Assembly (NCBI RefSeq): GCF_004331485.1
Contig: NZ_SJKD01000006.1
Coordinates: 248,001-312,000, forward strand
DNA length: 64,000 bases
Source: Kribbella capetownensis
GTDB taxonomy: Bacteria; Actinomycetota; Actinomycetes; Propionibacteriales; Kribbellaceae
Reading direction: 5' to 3'
Position 1 is the stretch's first letter. Every line of letters begins with the position of its first letter. Below, in pieces: positions 45,449 to 54,495 of this stretch. The notes beneath the pieces are model-generated. The model saw only the letters and a program-made list of their open reading frames with translations, searched no databases and was not told where the DNA came from. The position numbers and the translations under genes were made by a program.

Positions 45449-47818
45449 ATGATTCCGCGCCGTTCGATCCGCCATGCCCCCCTCCGCATCGCACTGGTCC
45501 TGGCCGTCGTGCTGGGACTGCTCGTCACCGGCGGTCCACCTGCCACCGCAGATCCCCATCGGCCCCCGCCTGACCTCTTCCCGTCCGAGAACGGCCCGCT
45601 CATCCCGGACCACAACCGGACCAGCAGGGCCGCCGAGGTCATCCAGGATCTCGGCGCACCGATCAGCTCCCTCACGATCATGGAGGGCGCCATCGGTCGC
45701 ACACCGGACGGCCGCGACGTCGTGTACGCCGTACCCGCCGGTGAGAACGCGCTCCTCAACGTCGTCGACCTGCACTCCCGCCAGCTGCTCAACACCGTCA
45801 CGCTCAGCGGGGCCGCCGGCGCGTGGGCGATCGTGGTGGCATCCGACGGCCGCGTGTACGTCGGCACGTACCCGAACGCGCACCTCTATCGCTACGACCC
45901 GGCCGACGGCACGGTCAGCGACCTCGGTCAGCCGATCCCCGGCGAGGCACAGATCTACGGCCTCACCGCCGACCGGAACGGCAACGTGTACGCGGGCACC
46001 TACCCGACCGCGCACGCCTTCAAGTACGACGGCAGCACCGGCCAGGTCACCGACTACGGCTCACTCGACCCGGTGCAGCAGTACGCGCGGTCGACGGTGT
46101 ACGACCCGGACCACAATGCACTGTTCGTCGGCATCTCCACTCCGAACGCCAGGCTGCTTAGGATCGACCTGGCGACGAGTGCGGTCGAGGACATCACCCC
46201 ACCGGGTCTGCCGGCCAAGGACTTCATCGACCTGGACTACGCAGGCGGTCGGGTCTTCGCCAACGCCAGCAGCCGTCTGATCGTGGTCGACGCAGTCACC
46301 GGCGAGCAACTCAAGTTCACTGACTCCGAGACCGGCAGTCAGGTCATGGACTACGCGATCGCCGCGCGCGGAGTGTCCGCGGCCGGCCCAGGTGGCGTGT
46401 ACTTCACCACCAGCACGCTGAACCTGACCCACTACGACCTCGACACCAACACCATCGGCCCAGTGTCGCCAACGGCTCGCCTGACTCGTGGCGCCTCGAT
46501 CGGCTACGGCTGGGTCACCGAGAACGGCGCACCGGTCCTCTACGGTCTGGCCGGCAACTACTCCGGTGGGACGTTCCGGTACGACCCGCAGGCCGGGACG
46601 CTCGCGCAGTGGAGCTCACCGTTCCAGTACGTCCCGGTGCCACTCATGCACGCGCTCTCGGATCCGTCCGACGGCAAGGTCTTCGTCAACGCCTACCTGA
46701 ACGGCTCGACGTCGGTCTACGACCCGCCAACCGGCAAGTCCACGGTCACCACGCGACTGGGCCAGGTCGAAGGCTGGGCCTGGGACACCACCGGCAAGAT
46801 GTACGTCGGCATCTACCCCTACGGCCGCCTGTCGCTCTGGGACCCGCACGCACCGGAGAGCCCGACGAACCCGCGTGAGCTGTTCAGTCTGGTCGACAGC
46901 CACCACCAGAACAGGCCCATCGCGGTGGTCCCGTCCGGCGACCACGTCTACGTCGGCACCACTCCCGGGTACGGCGAGTACGGCGGAGCCGTCACCGTGT
47001 ACGACGTACCGACCGGTGCGTTCACGGTGTACCGCGATGTCGTGGTGGACCAGACGATCGCCTCGATCCTGCCGACGGGGACGACCCTCTGGGCAGGCTC
47101 CGGCATCGAAGGCGGCCAGGGGACCGAACCGCGGGCAACCGAGGCGCACCTCGTCAAGGTCGACCCGGCCACGGGGGCCGTCAGCACAGACGTCGTCCCC
47201 GTGCCCGGCGCTGCCAGCATCAACGAGCTCAGCATCGGGCCGGACGGCAACCTGTGGGGCCTGGCGGACGGCACGGTCTTCGTCGCCAACCACACCACCG
47301 GACAGGTGCTGCGGACCATCCCAGTGTTCAGCGGCAGGACCGGAGCCAACGACGGAGCACTGTCATGGCGCGACGGCTACCTGTACGGCGTGACCGGCGG
47401 CCGCCTGTTCGTCGTAGACAGCCTCAACGGCCAGGCGACCGTACTGCGCGACCACGGCCTCAACCGGCTCACGCAGACACCGGACGGCACCTACTACACG
47501 TTGCTGCGCCCGGACGGCTGGACCAACCCGAGCAATCTGGCGTCGTACACCCCACCCGCTGACCCGTGTCCGCACTCGGACCTCCGGACCAACGTGTGGA
47601 CCGGGAACGTGAACAGCTATGTGACCAACCGCAACCTCAGCTACGGCTGCACACTGACCGATGAGCTACCCGACGCCGCAGCGGACTGGCCGAACCACGC
47701 CGCCTACGTTCGCGCCGTGGACAAGACAGTCAGGCAATTGGAGTCCGACGGCACGGTGGAGCGCTGGGAAGGACTCCTCATCCGAGTCGCCGCCTCCCGC
47801 TCCGACGTGGGCCGGTGA
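45449..47818 (+). CDS. Secreted beta-propeller protein
   Basis: A 789-residue exported protein. A signal peptide (MIPRRSIRHAPLRIALVLAV followed by VLGLLVTGGPPATA) precedes about 650 residues of repeated beta-propeller blades with the recurring pattern GNVYAGTYPTAHAFKYDGST, GRVYVGTYPNAHLYRYDPAD and KVFVNAYLNGSTSVYDPPTG. The last 80 residues (AADWPNHAAYVRAVDKTVRQ) form an alpha-helical tail. GGGAG precedes ATG 45449. It resembles secreted PQQ/YVTN-like propellers, perhaps carbohydrate-related, but no catalytic residues are evident. Confidence 0.85.
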   Translation: MIPRRSIRHAPLRIALVLAVVLGLLVTGGPPATADPHRPPPDLFPSENGPLIPDHNRTSRAAEVIQDLGAPISSLTIMEGAIGRTPDGRDVVYAVPAGENALLNVVDLHSRQLLNTVTLSGAAGAWAIVVASDGRVYVGTYPNAHLYRYDPADGTVSDLGQPIPGEAQIYGLTADRNGNVYAGTYPTAHAFKYDGSTGQVTDYGSLDPVQQYARSTVYDPDHNALFVGISTPNARLLRIDLATSAVEDITPPGLPAKDFIDLDYAGGRVFANASSRLIVVDAVTGEQLKFTDSETGSQVMDYAIAARGVSAAGPGGVYFTTSTLNLTHYDLDTNTIGPVSPTARLTRGASIGYGWVTENGAPVLYGLAGNYSGGTFRYDPQAGTLAQWSSPFQYVPVPLMHALSDPSDGKVFVNAYLNGSTSVYDPPTGKSTVTTRLGQVEGWAWDTTGKMYVGIYPYGRLSLWDPHAPESPTNPRELFSLVDSHHQNRPIAVVPSGDHVYVGTTPGYGEYGGAVTVYDVPTGAFTVYRDVVVDQTIASILPTGTTLWAGSGIEGGQGTEPRATEAHLVKVDPATGAVSTDVVPVPGAASINELSIGPDGNLWGLADGTVFVANHTTGQVLRTIPVFSGRTGANDGALSWRDGYLYGVTGGRLFVVDSLNGQATVLRDHGLNRLTQTPDGTYYTLLRPDGWTNPSNLASYTPPADPCPHSDLRTNVWTGNVNSYVTNRNLSYGCTLTDELPDAAADWPNHAAYVRAVDKTVRQLESDGTVERWEGLLIRVAASRSDVGR

Positions 47819-48754
47819 TCACCAACTGCCGGTGAGGTCCTCCCCGTACCAGCCCTCGATCAGGCGGCGGGAGATGGAGATGCTGCCGGGGAGGGCCATC
47901 GTGCCGGCTTCGACCAGTGCACGCAGGTCCTCCCTGGTGAACCACTTGGCCTCGGCGATCTCGTCAGCATCCACCTCGATGTCGGTGCTCACCGCCTTCG
48001 CGTAGAACCCGAGCATCAGACTGGACGGCAGCGGCCACGGCTGGCTACCGGCGTACTCGATCTCCGGCCCCACGATCACACCGGTCTCCTCGAGGACCTC
48101 CCGCCGTACGGCGGCCTCCAGCGACTCACCCGGCTCGACGAAGCCGGCCAGGGTGGAGTACCGCCCCTCGGGCCAGGCGCCGTTGCGGCCGAGCAGTGCG
48201 CGGTCCTGGTCGTCGGTGACCAGCACGATGATCGCCGGGTCGCTCCGGGGGAAGTGGTGCGCGCCGCAGGCGGGGCAGTCCCGCACGTGGCCGGCCTCGA
48301 CCACGACGGTGTGCTCACCGCAGTTCGCGCAGTGCGTGTGGACGGCGTGCCAGTTGGCCAGACCGATCAGGTTGACGGCGATCCCGGCCTCACGATCGTT
48401 GAGGACCGCGCCCAGCTCGCGCAAACCGGCGTACGACTCGTCCGGCTCGCCGTCGGCGAGGATGCCGAACACCGCGCGGCCGTCGGCGGTCTGACCGGCA
48501 CCCGACTCGCGGTCGATGCCCAGGAAGATCCGAGTGCCCTCCGGCGCCTCCGCGGGAGAGACGAACCGCAGTGCGGTCCGGTCGGAATTCGCCAGCAGCT
48601 TGTCACCGATCACCACCGCCACCTGCGTGTCCGGAGCGGCCCAGGCCTTGTCCAGCCAGTCGTCGTCACGTCTGCGGTCGGCCGCACGGTCCAGCACGGA
48701 CCGGGACAGGGCTAGGGAACCAGGAGCGATGGAGTAGGCCACATGCCTCAACAT
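47819..48754 (-). CDS. nudC: NAD+ diphosphatase NudC
   Basis: A 311-residue Nudix enzyme that cleaves NADH/NAD+ and decaps NAD-RNA. It has the zinc ribbon CANCGEHTVVVEAG...CPACG, the Nudix box GFVEPGESLEAAVRREVLEE and the NudC-specific SQPWPLPSSLM. It corresponds to Rv3199c. The start is taken at ATG 48754. GTG 48739, seven bases after a TATGTT box, is an alternative leaderless start. It is divergent from deoD with 28 bases between. Confidence 0.95.
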   Translation of the reverse strand: MLRHVAYSIAPGSLALSRSVLDRAADRRRDDDWLDKAWAAPDTQVAVVIGDKLLANSDRTALRFVSPAEAPEGTRIFLGIDRESGAGQTADGRAVFGILADGEPDESYAGLRELGAVLNDREAGIAVNLIGLANWHAVHTHCANCGEHTVVVEAGHVRDCPACGAHHFPRSDPAIIVLVTDDQDRALLGRNGAWPEGRYSTLAGFVEPGESLEAAVRREVLEETGVIVGPEIEYAGSQPWPLPSSLMLGFYAKAVSTDIEVDADEIAEAKWFTREDLRALVEAGTMALPGSISISRRLIEGWYGEDLTGSW

Positions 48755-48782
48755 ATCCCGGCAGCGTGAGAGCATCCCTCGC

Positions 48783-49496
48783 ATGAGTATTCACATCGCC
48801 GCCGAGAAGGGGCAGATCGCGCCGCGGGTGCTGTTCCCCGGCGACCCACTGCGGGCCCAGTGGATCGCGGAGACCTACCTGTCCGACGTGACCTGCTACA
48901 CCGAGATCCGGAACATGTTCGGATTCACCGGCACCTACAAAGGTGAGCGCGTCTCTGTGCAGGGCTCCGGCATGGGCCAGCCGTCCGCGGCCATCTACGC
49001 CAACGAGCTGTTCGCGGAGTACGACGTCCAGACCCTGATCCGGGTCGGGACCTGCGGCGCGCTGACCGAGGCGGTCCGGGTCCGGGACGTCATCGTGGCG
49101 ATGTCCGCGAGCACCGACTCGCAGATGAACCGGCTGCGCTTCCACGGCATCGAGTACGCACCGACCGCGGACTACAAACTGCTCCGCGCCGCGGTGGACG
49201 CGGCCGAGGCGGCCGGCCTGAACGTGCACGTCGGCCAGGTGTTCTCCGGCGACCTGTTCTACAACGACCGCCCCGATCTGGTGGCGCGGACGGCGGAGTA
49301 CGGCGTACTGGGCATCGAGATGGAGGCTGCCGCGCTCTACACGCTGGCGGCGAAGTTCGGTCGCCGGGCGCTCGGCATCATGACGGTGTCCGACCACCTG
49401 ATCACCAAGGAGGAGACGTCCGCCGAGGAGCGGCAGACCACGTTCTCCGAGATGATCACGATCGCCCTCGACGCGGCGATCGAGGTGCCGGTCTGA
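48783..49496 (+). CDS. deoD: Purine-nucleoside phosphorylase DeoD
   Basis: A 237-residue hexameric-type phosphorylase: GQIAPRVLFPGDPLRAQWIA (phosphate site), GSGMGQPSAAIYANELF, GVLGIEMEAAALYTLAAKFG and ALGIMTVSDHLITKEETSAE. It splits purine (deoxy)nucleosides with phosphate for salvage. ATG 48783 is only about 28 bases from the nudC start. It is coupled to the lipoprotein gene through a CTGA overlap at its stop. Confidence 0.93.
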   Translation: MSIHIAAEKGQIAPRVLFPGDPLRAQWIAETYLSDVTCYTEIRNMFGFTGTYKGERVSVQGSGMGQPSAAIYANELFAEYDVQTLIRVGTCGALTEAVRVRDVIVAMSASTDSQMNRLRFHGIEYAPTADYKLLRAAVDAAEAAGLNVHVGQVFSGDLFYNDRPDLVARTAEYGVLGIEMEAAALYTLAAKFGRRALGIMTVSDHLITKEETSAEERQTTFSEMITIALDAAIEVPV

Positions 49497-50038
49497 ACCG
49501 GGTCGCCACCGCCCTGGCCGCCCTGCTCCTGCTGACCGCCTGCTCGTCCGGCAGCTCCAGCACGACACCAGAGGCAGACAAGCCCGAGGCGAGTGGCACG
49601 ACCAGTACGTCGCCGACCGCGGCAGCGGCCGTGATGCCGCCGATCAAGGCGACCGCGGTCGTCGCAGGCCTGTCCGACGCCGGCTACAAGTGCAGCAACG
49701 ACGGTTCCTACGGCATCTGTACGTCGGGAGCCGCGTCGGTATGGGTGCTGACGGGTAGCCACCCCCGCCCACCAGTGGTGTCGCTGCACTCCGCCGGACC
49801 GGCGGACGTCGCGTCGGCCGAGATCGCCAAGGTCCTGCCGAAGACGCTCGAGATCGCTCACATCAACCAGGGTCAGCAGATCGTGGACTGGTTCGGGCAG
49901 CAGGAGGGCAAGACCACTGCGCAGCTGACCGTCGGCGACTGGCTGGTGGAGTACTCGGTCGAGGTCGACACCGAAGAGCCCGGTGCGCACCTCACCCTCA
50001 CCGACAAGCTCTGCACGGCGAACTGCCAAGCAGAGTAG
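49493..50038 (+). CDS. Lipoprotein, probable CTG start coupled to deoD
   Basis: The only in-frame start before the lipobox is CTG 49493, overlapping the deoD stop as CTGA. GAGGTG lies 8 bases upstream. The 181-residue product begins LNRVATALAALLLLTACSSG, a lipobox (LTAC) typical of diacylated lipoproteins, followed by a Ser/Thr/Pro linker and a globular domain (GLSDAGYKCSNDGSYGICTS, VDWFGQQEGKTTAQLTVGDW). Three ATG, GTG or TTG options would all miss the lipobox. The function is unknown. Confidence 0.7.
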   Translation: MNRVATALAALLLLTACSSGSSSTTPEADKPEASGTTSTSPTAAAAVMPPIKATAVVAGLSDAGYKCSNDGSYGICTSGAASVWVLTGSHPRPPVVSLHSAGPADVASAEIAKVLPKTLEIAHINQGQQIVDWFGQQEGKTTAQLTVGDWLVEYSVEVDTEEPGAHLTLTDKLCTANCQAE

Positions 50039-50045
50039 GGACCGG

Positions 50046-50684
50046 CTACGCCGCGATGAGCTTCGGCAGGATCTGACGGACCCGGCCGGCCAGCAGGTCC
50101 GGGACCTTCTCCGGGTCCGCGGCGTAGCCGACCACTGCCTGCTCGAAGAGGCCGTCGACGAGCGCGTACGCGGTGGGTGAGTCGACCGCCGGGCTGCCAC
50201 CGACCAGATCGGCGTACCGGGTGAGGATGCGCCAGATCATCTGCTCCAGTAGCTCGTCGATCGCGGTGACGTCCGCGCGCAGTTGCTCCTCGAACATGCT
50301 TTGGGCCCGCAGGTCGTACCAGAGCCGGTGCATCGCGGTCTCCTCGACCAGCGTCTGCGTCATCTTGCCGAGGAAGCCGACCGCCAGGTCGTCCGCGGAC
50401 TCCGCCGTCTCCACGACCTCGTCGTACCGCTGTGCGCATTTGGTCTTGTAATACCGCACGCAGTAGCTGATCAGGTCGATCTTGTCGCGGAAGTAGTAGT
50501 GCACGACCCCGTGCGTGAACTCGGAGTTGTTCGCGATCTCGCGCAGGCTGGTCCGGGCGTACCCGAGCTCGCCGAGCGTCTTCAGCGCCGACTCCGCCAG
50601 CGCGATCCGGCGGCGCTCGACCTTGTCGATCCCGGACACGCGGGCGGACCGGGTCGGCTCCGCGGCATCCGCCGTGACACTCAT
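50046..50684 (-). CDS. TetR-family regulator
   Basis: A 212-residue repressor: N-terminal helix-turn-helix (KTLGELGYARTSLREIANNS, EFTHGVVHYYFRDKIDLI) and a ligand-binding C-terminal domain rich in aromatic residues. ATG 50684 follows GGGAGTGG. It is divergent from a short-chain dehydrogenase; two TTGACN4GTCAA operators sit between. It probably represses the lipid-type cluster 50857-54495 and its own gene. Confidence 0.9.
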   Translation of the reverse strand: MSVTADAAEPTRSARVSGIDKVERRRIALAESALKTLGELGYARTSLREIANNSEFTHGVVHYYFRDKIDLISYCVRYYKTKCAQRYDEVVETAESADDLAVGFLGKMTQTLVEETAMHRLWYDLRAQSMFEEQLRADVTAIDELLEQMIWRILTRYADLVGGSPAVDSPTAYALVDGLFEQAVVGYAADPEKVPDLLAGRVRQILPKLIAA

Positions 50685-50766
50685 CGCCACTCCCTTCCGC
50701 AGCCGGGATCGTCGGCGTCAGAGTACCTCGCCACGGGCCAGGCGCGTCCCGTGGCGGGGAGATTTC

Positions 50767-50802
50767 TTGACAAGTGTCAAACAAAGTCTTGACGACTGTC
50801 AA
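50767..50802. promoter_or_regulatory. Twin TTGACN4GTCAA operators
   Basis: TTGACAAGTGTCAA (50767-50780) and TTGACGACTGTCAA (50789-50802) are two inverted repeats with the same arms (TTGAC/GTCAA) and centres 22 bases apart, in the TetR-SDR intergenic region. This is a classic paired TetR operator. Confidence 0.75.
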
Positions 50803-50856
50803 AAGGCTGGCCAGAGTGTGAACCGACCACGTGCGCTTCGAGCAAAGGAGCTTCAG

Positions 50857-51663
50857 ATGGGCGGACTCGATCTCTCCGGCCGCAAGGCCCTCGTGACCGG
50901 CGGGGCCCAGGGGCTCGGCGAAGGGATGGCGAAGGCCCTCGCGGCGGCCGGCGCCAAGGTCGTGATCAGCGATCTCCAGAAGGATCTCGGCGAGTCCGTC
51001 GCCGACGCGCTCGACAGCGAGTACGGCGGTGGCCACGGTTTCGTCGCCCACGACATCACCGACGAGGGCGACTGGGAGAACGCGGTCGTCGCCGCCAACG
51101 ACATCCTCGGTGGCCTGGACATCCTGGTGAACAACGCGGGCATCGAGATCACCAGCCTGCTCACCGAGGTGACCGCGGACCAGATCCGCAAGATGCTCGA
51201 CGTCAATGTGCTCGGCACCACGCTCGGGGTGAAGTGGGGCCTGCGGACGATGCGGCCGGACGGCCTGGCCGGCAACGGCGGCGCGATCATCAACGTCGCC
51301 TCGGTCGCCGCCACCATCGCCTTCCCCGGTATCGCGGTCTACTCCGCGACCAAGGCTGCGGTCGACCGGCTCACCCGCGTCGCCGCGATGGAGTCCGGCA
51401 AGCTCGGGTACGGCGTACGCGTCAACTGCATCTACCCCGGTCTGGTGCCGACTGCGATGGGCGCGGGCCTGGCCAACGACTGCGCCGAGCTCGGACTGTT
51501 CGAGTCCCCCGAGGCTGCGGTCGCCGCAGTCATCGGCCTGACCCCGGCCGGCCGGCTCGGTGAGGTCGCCGACATCGCCGACGCGGTCGTCTTCCTCGCC
51601 TCGGACGAGTCACGGTTCATCACCGGCATCGGACTGCCGGTCGACGGCGGCATGGGGATGTGA
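50857..51663 (+). CDS. Short-chain dehydrogenase/reductase
   Basis: A 268-residue classical SDR: TGGAQGLGEGMAKALAAAGA cofactor loop, NNAGIEITSLLTEVTADQIR, catalytic S in IINVASVAATIAFPGIAVYS with YSATK, and VNCIYPGLVPTAMGAGL. It resembles 3-hydroxysteroid/3-hydroxyacyl dehydrogenases. AAAGGAG precedes ATG 50857. It leads an operon with the saccharopine-dehydrogenase-like and acyl-CoA ligase genes under TetR control. Confidence 0.9.
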   Translation: MGGLDLSGRKALVTGGAQGLGEGMAKALAAAGAKVVISDLQKDLGESVADALDSEYGGGHGFVAHDITDEGDWENAVVAANDILGGLDILVNNAGIEITSLLTEVTADQIRKMLDVNVLGTTLGVKWGLRTMRPDGLAGNGGAIINVASVAATIAFPGIAVYSATKAAVDRLTRVAAMESGKLGYGVRVNCIYPGLVPTAMGAGLANDCAELGLFESPEAAVAAVIGLTPAGRLGEVADIADAVVFLASDESRFITGIGLPVDGGMGM

Positions 51664-51788
51664 TCGCGGATGACTGTGCTGATGCCACGCCTCCGGCGCG
51701 GCGGGTCATTGGGCTTTGACTCCCAGCCTTCCCTCGTCACTCCAGTCGCTTCGCTCCCTCCGCTCCTCAGTCCAGGCCGGGAGGCCCA

Positions 51789-52913
51789 ATGACCAGCAAG
51801 CCCGTCGTCGTGTACGGCGCCTCCGGCTACACCGGCCGGCTGGTGTGTGAGTACCTCCGCCAGTACCACGTCCCCTTCGTGGCCGCCGGCCGCGACGAGG
51901 GCAAGCTCAAGAAGTCGATGGACTCGCACGTGGCCGGTATCGAGACCGCCGACTACGAGATCGCCGCGGTCGAGCACGATGTCACCGCACTGACCGAGCT
52001 GTTCAAGGGCGCCTCAGTGGTGCTCAACACGGTCGGCCCCTTCAGTGAGCTCGGACCGGCAGCGGTCGAGGCAGCACTGGCGGCCGGTGCGCACTACACC
52101 GACACCACCGGTGAGCAGGACTGGTTGATGACCTGCGACGAGCAGTACGGCAAGAAGTTCGCCGACGCCGGCCTGGTGCTGGCTCCCGGGATCGCGCAGA
52201 TGTACACCACCAGTGAGATCGCCGCGCAGTTGTGCCTCGAGGAGCCCGGCCTGGACACCTTGGACATCGCGGTGTTCTGGGGTGGCAGTCCGACCATCGC
52301 CTCCACCCGGACCATCCTGGTCAACGCGGCGACGTCCAAGGCGCACTACCTCGAGCGGAACGAGTACACCGAATTTCCTGACCAAGGCCTCGTACCGCTG
52401 GTGGTGCCAGGCCAGCATGAGCTGGCGCTGTCGCTGCCGTGGGGCGGCATGTCGCATCCGGTCTGGTTCAAGCGCGATCCGCGGGTCGCCAACTGCAAGT
52501 CGCAGGGTGGTGTCTTCAACGTCGCGCTGATGAACGGCGTACCGCAGATCGTTGCCGGTGCACTCGAAGCCACCAAGGACATGGCTCCGGACGAGCGGGA
52601 CGCGGTGCTCACCGAAACCGCACGCCAGGTGATGAACCAGATGCCGCCGCGCGAGAACCCGCGGGTGAACAAGACCCTGGACTCGGTGCACGCCTCCGGT
52701 CCGCTCGGCCGGGCGCACTGCGTCATCCACGGCAACAGCAACTACCAGCAGACCGGTCTGCTGCAGGCGTATGCGGCGTACTCGCTGCTGCAGATGCCGC
52801 CGAAGCGGGTCGGGTTCGCCAGTGGTTGCCAGGCGTTCGGTCACCGCGAGCTGCTCGGCGTACTGCGCAGCTTCGGGCTGGTGTCCGAACCACAGCTCAC
52901 GGTGCTGCGGTAG
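51789..52913 (+). CDS. Saccharopine dehydrogenase-like/trans-acting enoyl reductase family protein
   Basis: A 374-residue Rossmann protein: VVVYGASGYTGRLVCEYLRQ at the N-terminus, LNTVGPFSELGPAAVEAALA and AGAHYTDTTGEQDWL are signatures of the saccharopine dehydrogenase-like/trans-acting enoyl reductase family. It probably reduces a CoA or carrier-bound lipid intermediate. ATG 51789 ends the 125-base spacer after the SDR gene. It is followed 11 bases on by the acyl-CoA ligase. Confidence 0.85.
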   Translation: MTSKPVVVYGASGYTGRLVCEYLRQYHVPFVAAGRDEGKLKKSMDSHVAGIETADYEIAAVEHDVTALTELFKGASVVLNTVGPFSELGPAAVEAALAAGAHYTDTTGEQDWLMTCDEQYGKKFADAGLVLAPGIAQMYTTSEIAAQLCLEEPGLDTLDIAVFWGGSPTIASTRTILVNAATSKAHYLERNEYTEFPDQGLVPLVVPGQHELALSLPWGGMSHPVWFKRDPRVANCKSQGGVFNVALMNGVPQIVAGALEATKDMAPDERDAVLTETARQVMNQMPPRENPRVNKTLDSVHASGPLGRAHCVIHGNSNYQQTGLLQAYAAYSLLQMPPKRVGFASGCQAFGHRELLGVLRSFGLVSEPQLTVLR

Positions 52914-52923
52914 GGAGACTGCA

Positions 52924-54495
52924 GTGCGACTGGTCGACTACCTCGACAAGGGCGCCTCGCTCGGTCCGGACGCACCCTGCCTGACCACGGACGGCGAGAC
53001 ACTCTCGTACGCCGAGGTCCAGCAGCTGTCCTACCGGATCGCGGCCGGCCTTGCGGCGAGTGGCGTCGAGCCCGGCGGCAAGGTGGCGATCCTGTCGGCG
53101 AACGACCCGATCGCCTTCAGTTGCGTGTTCGGGATCAGCCGCGCCGGTGCCGTCTGGTGCCCGATCAACCCGCGCAACGAGGCGGCGGAGAACCGCGAGT
53201 TGCTCGACCAGTTCGACTGTGAAGTGCTGATCTACCAGGCCGCGTTCGCGCCGCTGGTGGATCGGATCCGGGACGCGCTGCCGAAGATCCGTACCTTCGT
53301 CTGCGTGGACCAGGATCCAGGCTCCGGTCAAGACCCCCACCTCATCGGCCGGAGCCGAACCGTCGGCTGGGACGCGTTCTGCGGGGGCGTGTCTCAGCCG
53401 GCACCTGATCTCACCGGTCCCGACGATCTGGCGTTGATCGTCGGTACCGGTGGGACCACAGGTCGTCCGAAGGGGGTGATGCTGACCAACGGCAACCTGG
53501 AGACGATGACGGCGCTGACCCTGATGGGCTATCCGTTCGGCGACCGGCCCGTCTATCTCGCACTCGCGCCGTTGACGCACGCAGCCGGCGTACTGTGTTT
53601 TCCGGTCCTCGCGTCCGGCGGCGAGATCGTCATCATGCGGACGCCCGACGTCCACGCCTTCCTCCGGCTGATCCCGCAGCATCGCATCACCCACACGTTC
53701 CTGCCGCCGACGCTGATCTACATGGTGCTCGCCTTGGAGGAACTCGACACCATGGACCTCTCATCGCTGCGCTGCTTCTGGTACGGCGCCGCGCCGATGT
53801 CGGTCGCGCGACTCGAAGAAGCGCTGTGGCGGATCGGCCCGGTGATGGCCCAGCTGTTCGGCCAGACCGAGGCGCCGATGATGATCTCGATCATGCCGCC
53901 GTCCGCGCACTTCGATGCCGATGGCAACATCGCACGGCACCGGTTGTCGTCGGCCGGGCAGCCGTCACCGCTGATCACCACCGCGATCATGGCCGCCGAC
54001 GGGACGCTGGTCCCACGCGGCGAACGCGGTGAGATCGTGGTCCGCGGTTCGCTGGTGATGAAGGGGTACTACCGCGATCCCGAGGCGACCGCGGCCGCGT
54101 CGCAGTACGGCTGGCACCACACCGGCGACATCGGTTACCTGGACGAGGACAACTACCTCTACATCGTCGACCGGGCCAAGGACATGATCATCACCGGCGG
54201 CTTCAACGTGTACTCGACCGAGGTCGAGCAGGCGCTGATGGCGCACCCCGCCGTCCAGGACTGCGCGGTGATCGGCCGTCCGGACGACAAGTGGGGCGAG
54301 CGGGTCGTGGCTGTAGTCCAACTCCAGTCAGGCACCACGATCGACGCCGCCGAACTGATTGCCTTCGCCAAGCAACGCATCGGCAGCGTCAAGGCCCCCA
54401 AAGAGATCCTCCTCTGGCCCGACCTCCCCCGCTCCAAGGTCGGCAAGGTCCTCAAACCCGACATCAAGGCCCGCCTGGCCGCCGAGGTCGGCTAA
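52924..54495 (+). CDS. AMP-dependent acyl-CoA synthetase
   Basis: A 523-residue ANL-family ligase: VGTGGTTGRPKGVMLTN (P-loop), HTFLPPTLIYMVLALEELDT, FGQTEAPMMISIMPP (A5-like), YYRDPEATAAASQYGWHHTG and GDIGYLDEDNYLYIVDRAKD, then the PRSKVGKVLKPDIK lysine. It activates a fatty, steroid or aromatic acid as acyl-CoA. GTG 52924 follows GGGAG. It ends with a 4-base stop overlap (CTAA) with the convergent GPP34 gene. Confidence 0.9.
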   Translation: MRLVDYLDKGASLGPDAPCLTTDGETLSYAEVQQLSYRIAAGLAASGVEPGGKVAILSANDPIAFSCVFGISRAGAVWCPINPRNEAAENRELLDQFDCEVLIYQAAFAPLVDRIRDALPKIRTFVCVDQDPGSGQDPHLIGRSRTVGWDAFCGGVSQPAPDLTGPDDLALIVGTGGTTGRPKGVMLTNGNLETMTALTLMGYPFGDRPVYLALAPLTHAAGVLCFPVLASGGEIVIMRTPDVHAFLRLIPQHRITHTFLPPTLIYMVLALEELDTMDLSSLRCFWYGAAPMSVARLEEALWRIGPVMAQLFGQTEAPMMISIMPPSAHFDADGNIARHRLSSAGQPSPLITTAIMAADGTLVPRGERGEIVVRGSLVMKGYYRDPEATAAASQYGWHHTGDIGYLDEDNYLYIVDRAKDMIITGGFNVYSTEVEQALMAHPAVQDCAVIGRPDDKWGERVVAVVQLQSGTTIDAAELIAFAKQRIGSVKAPKEILLWPDLPRSKVGKVLKPDIKARLAAEVG

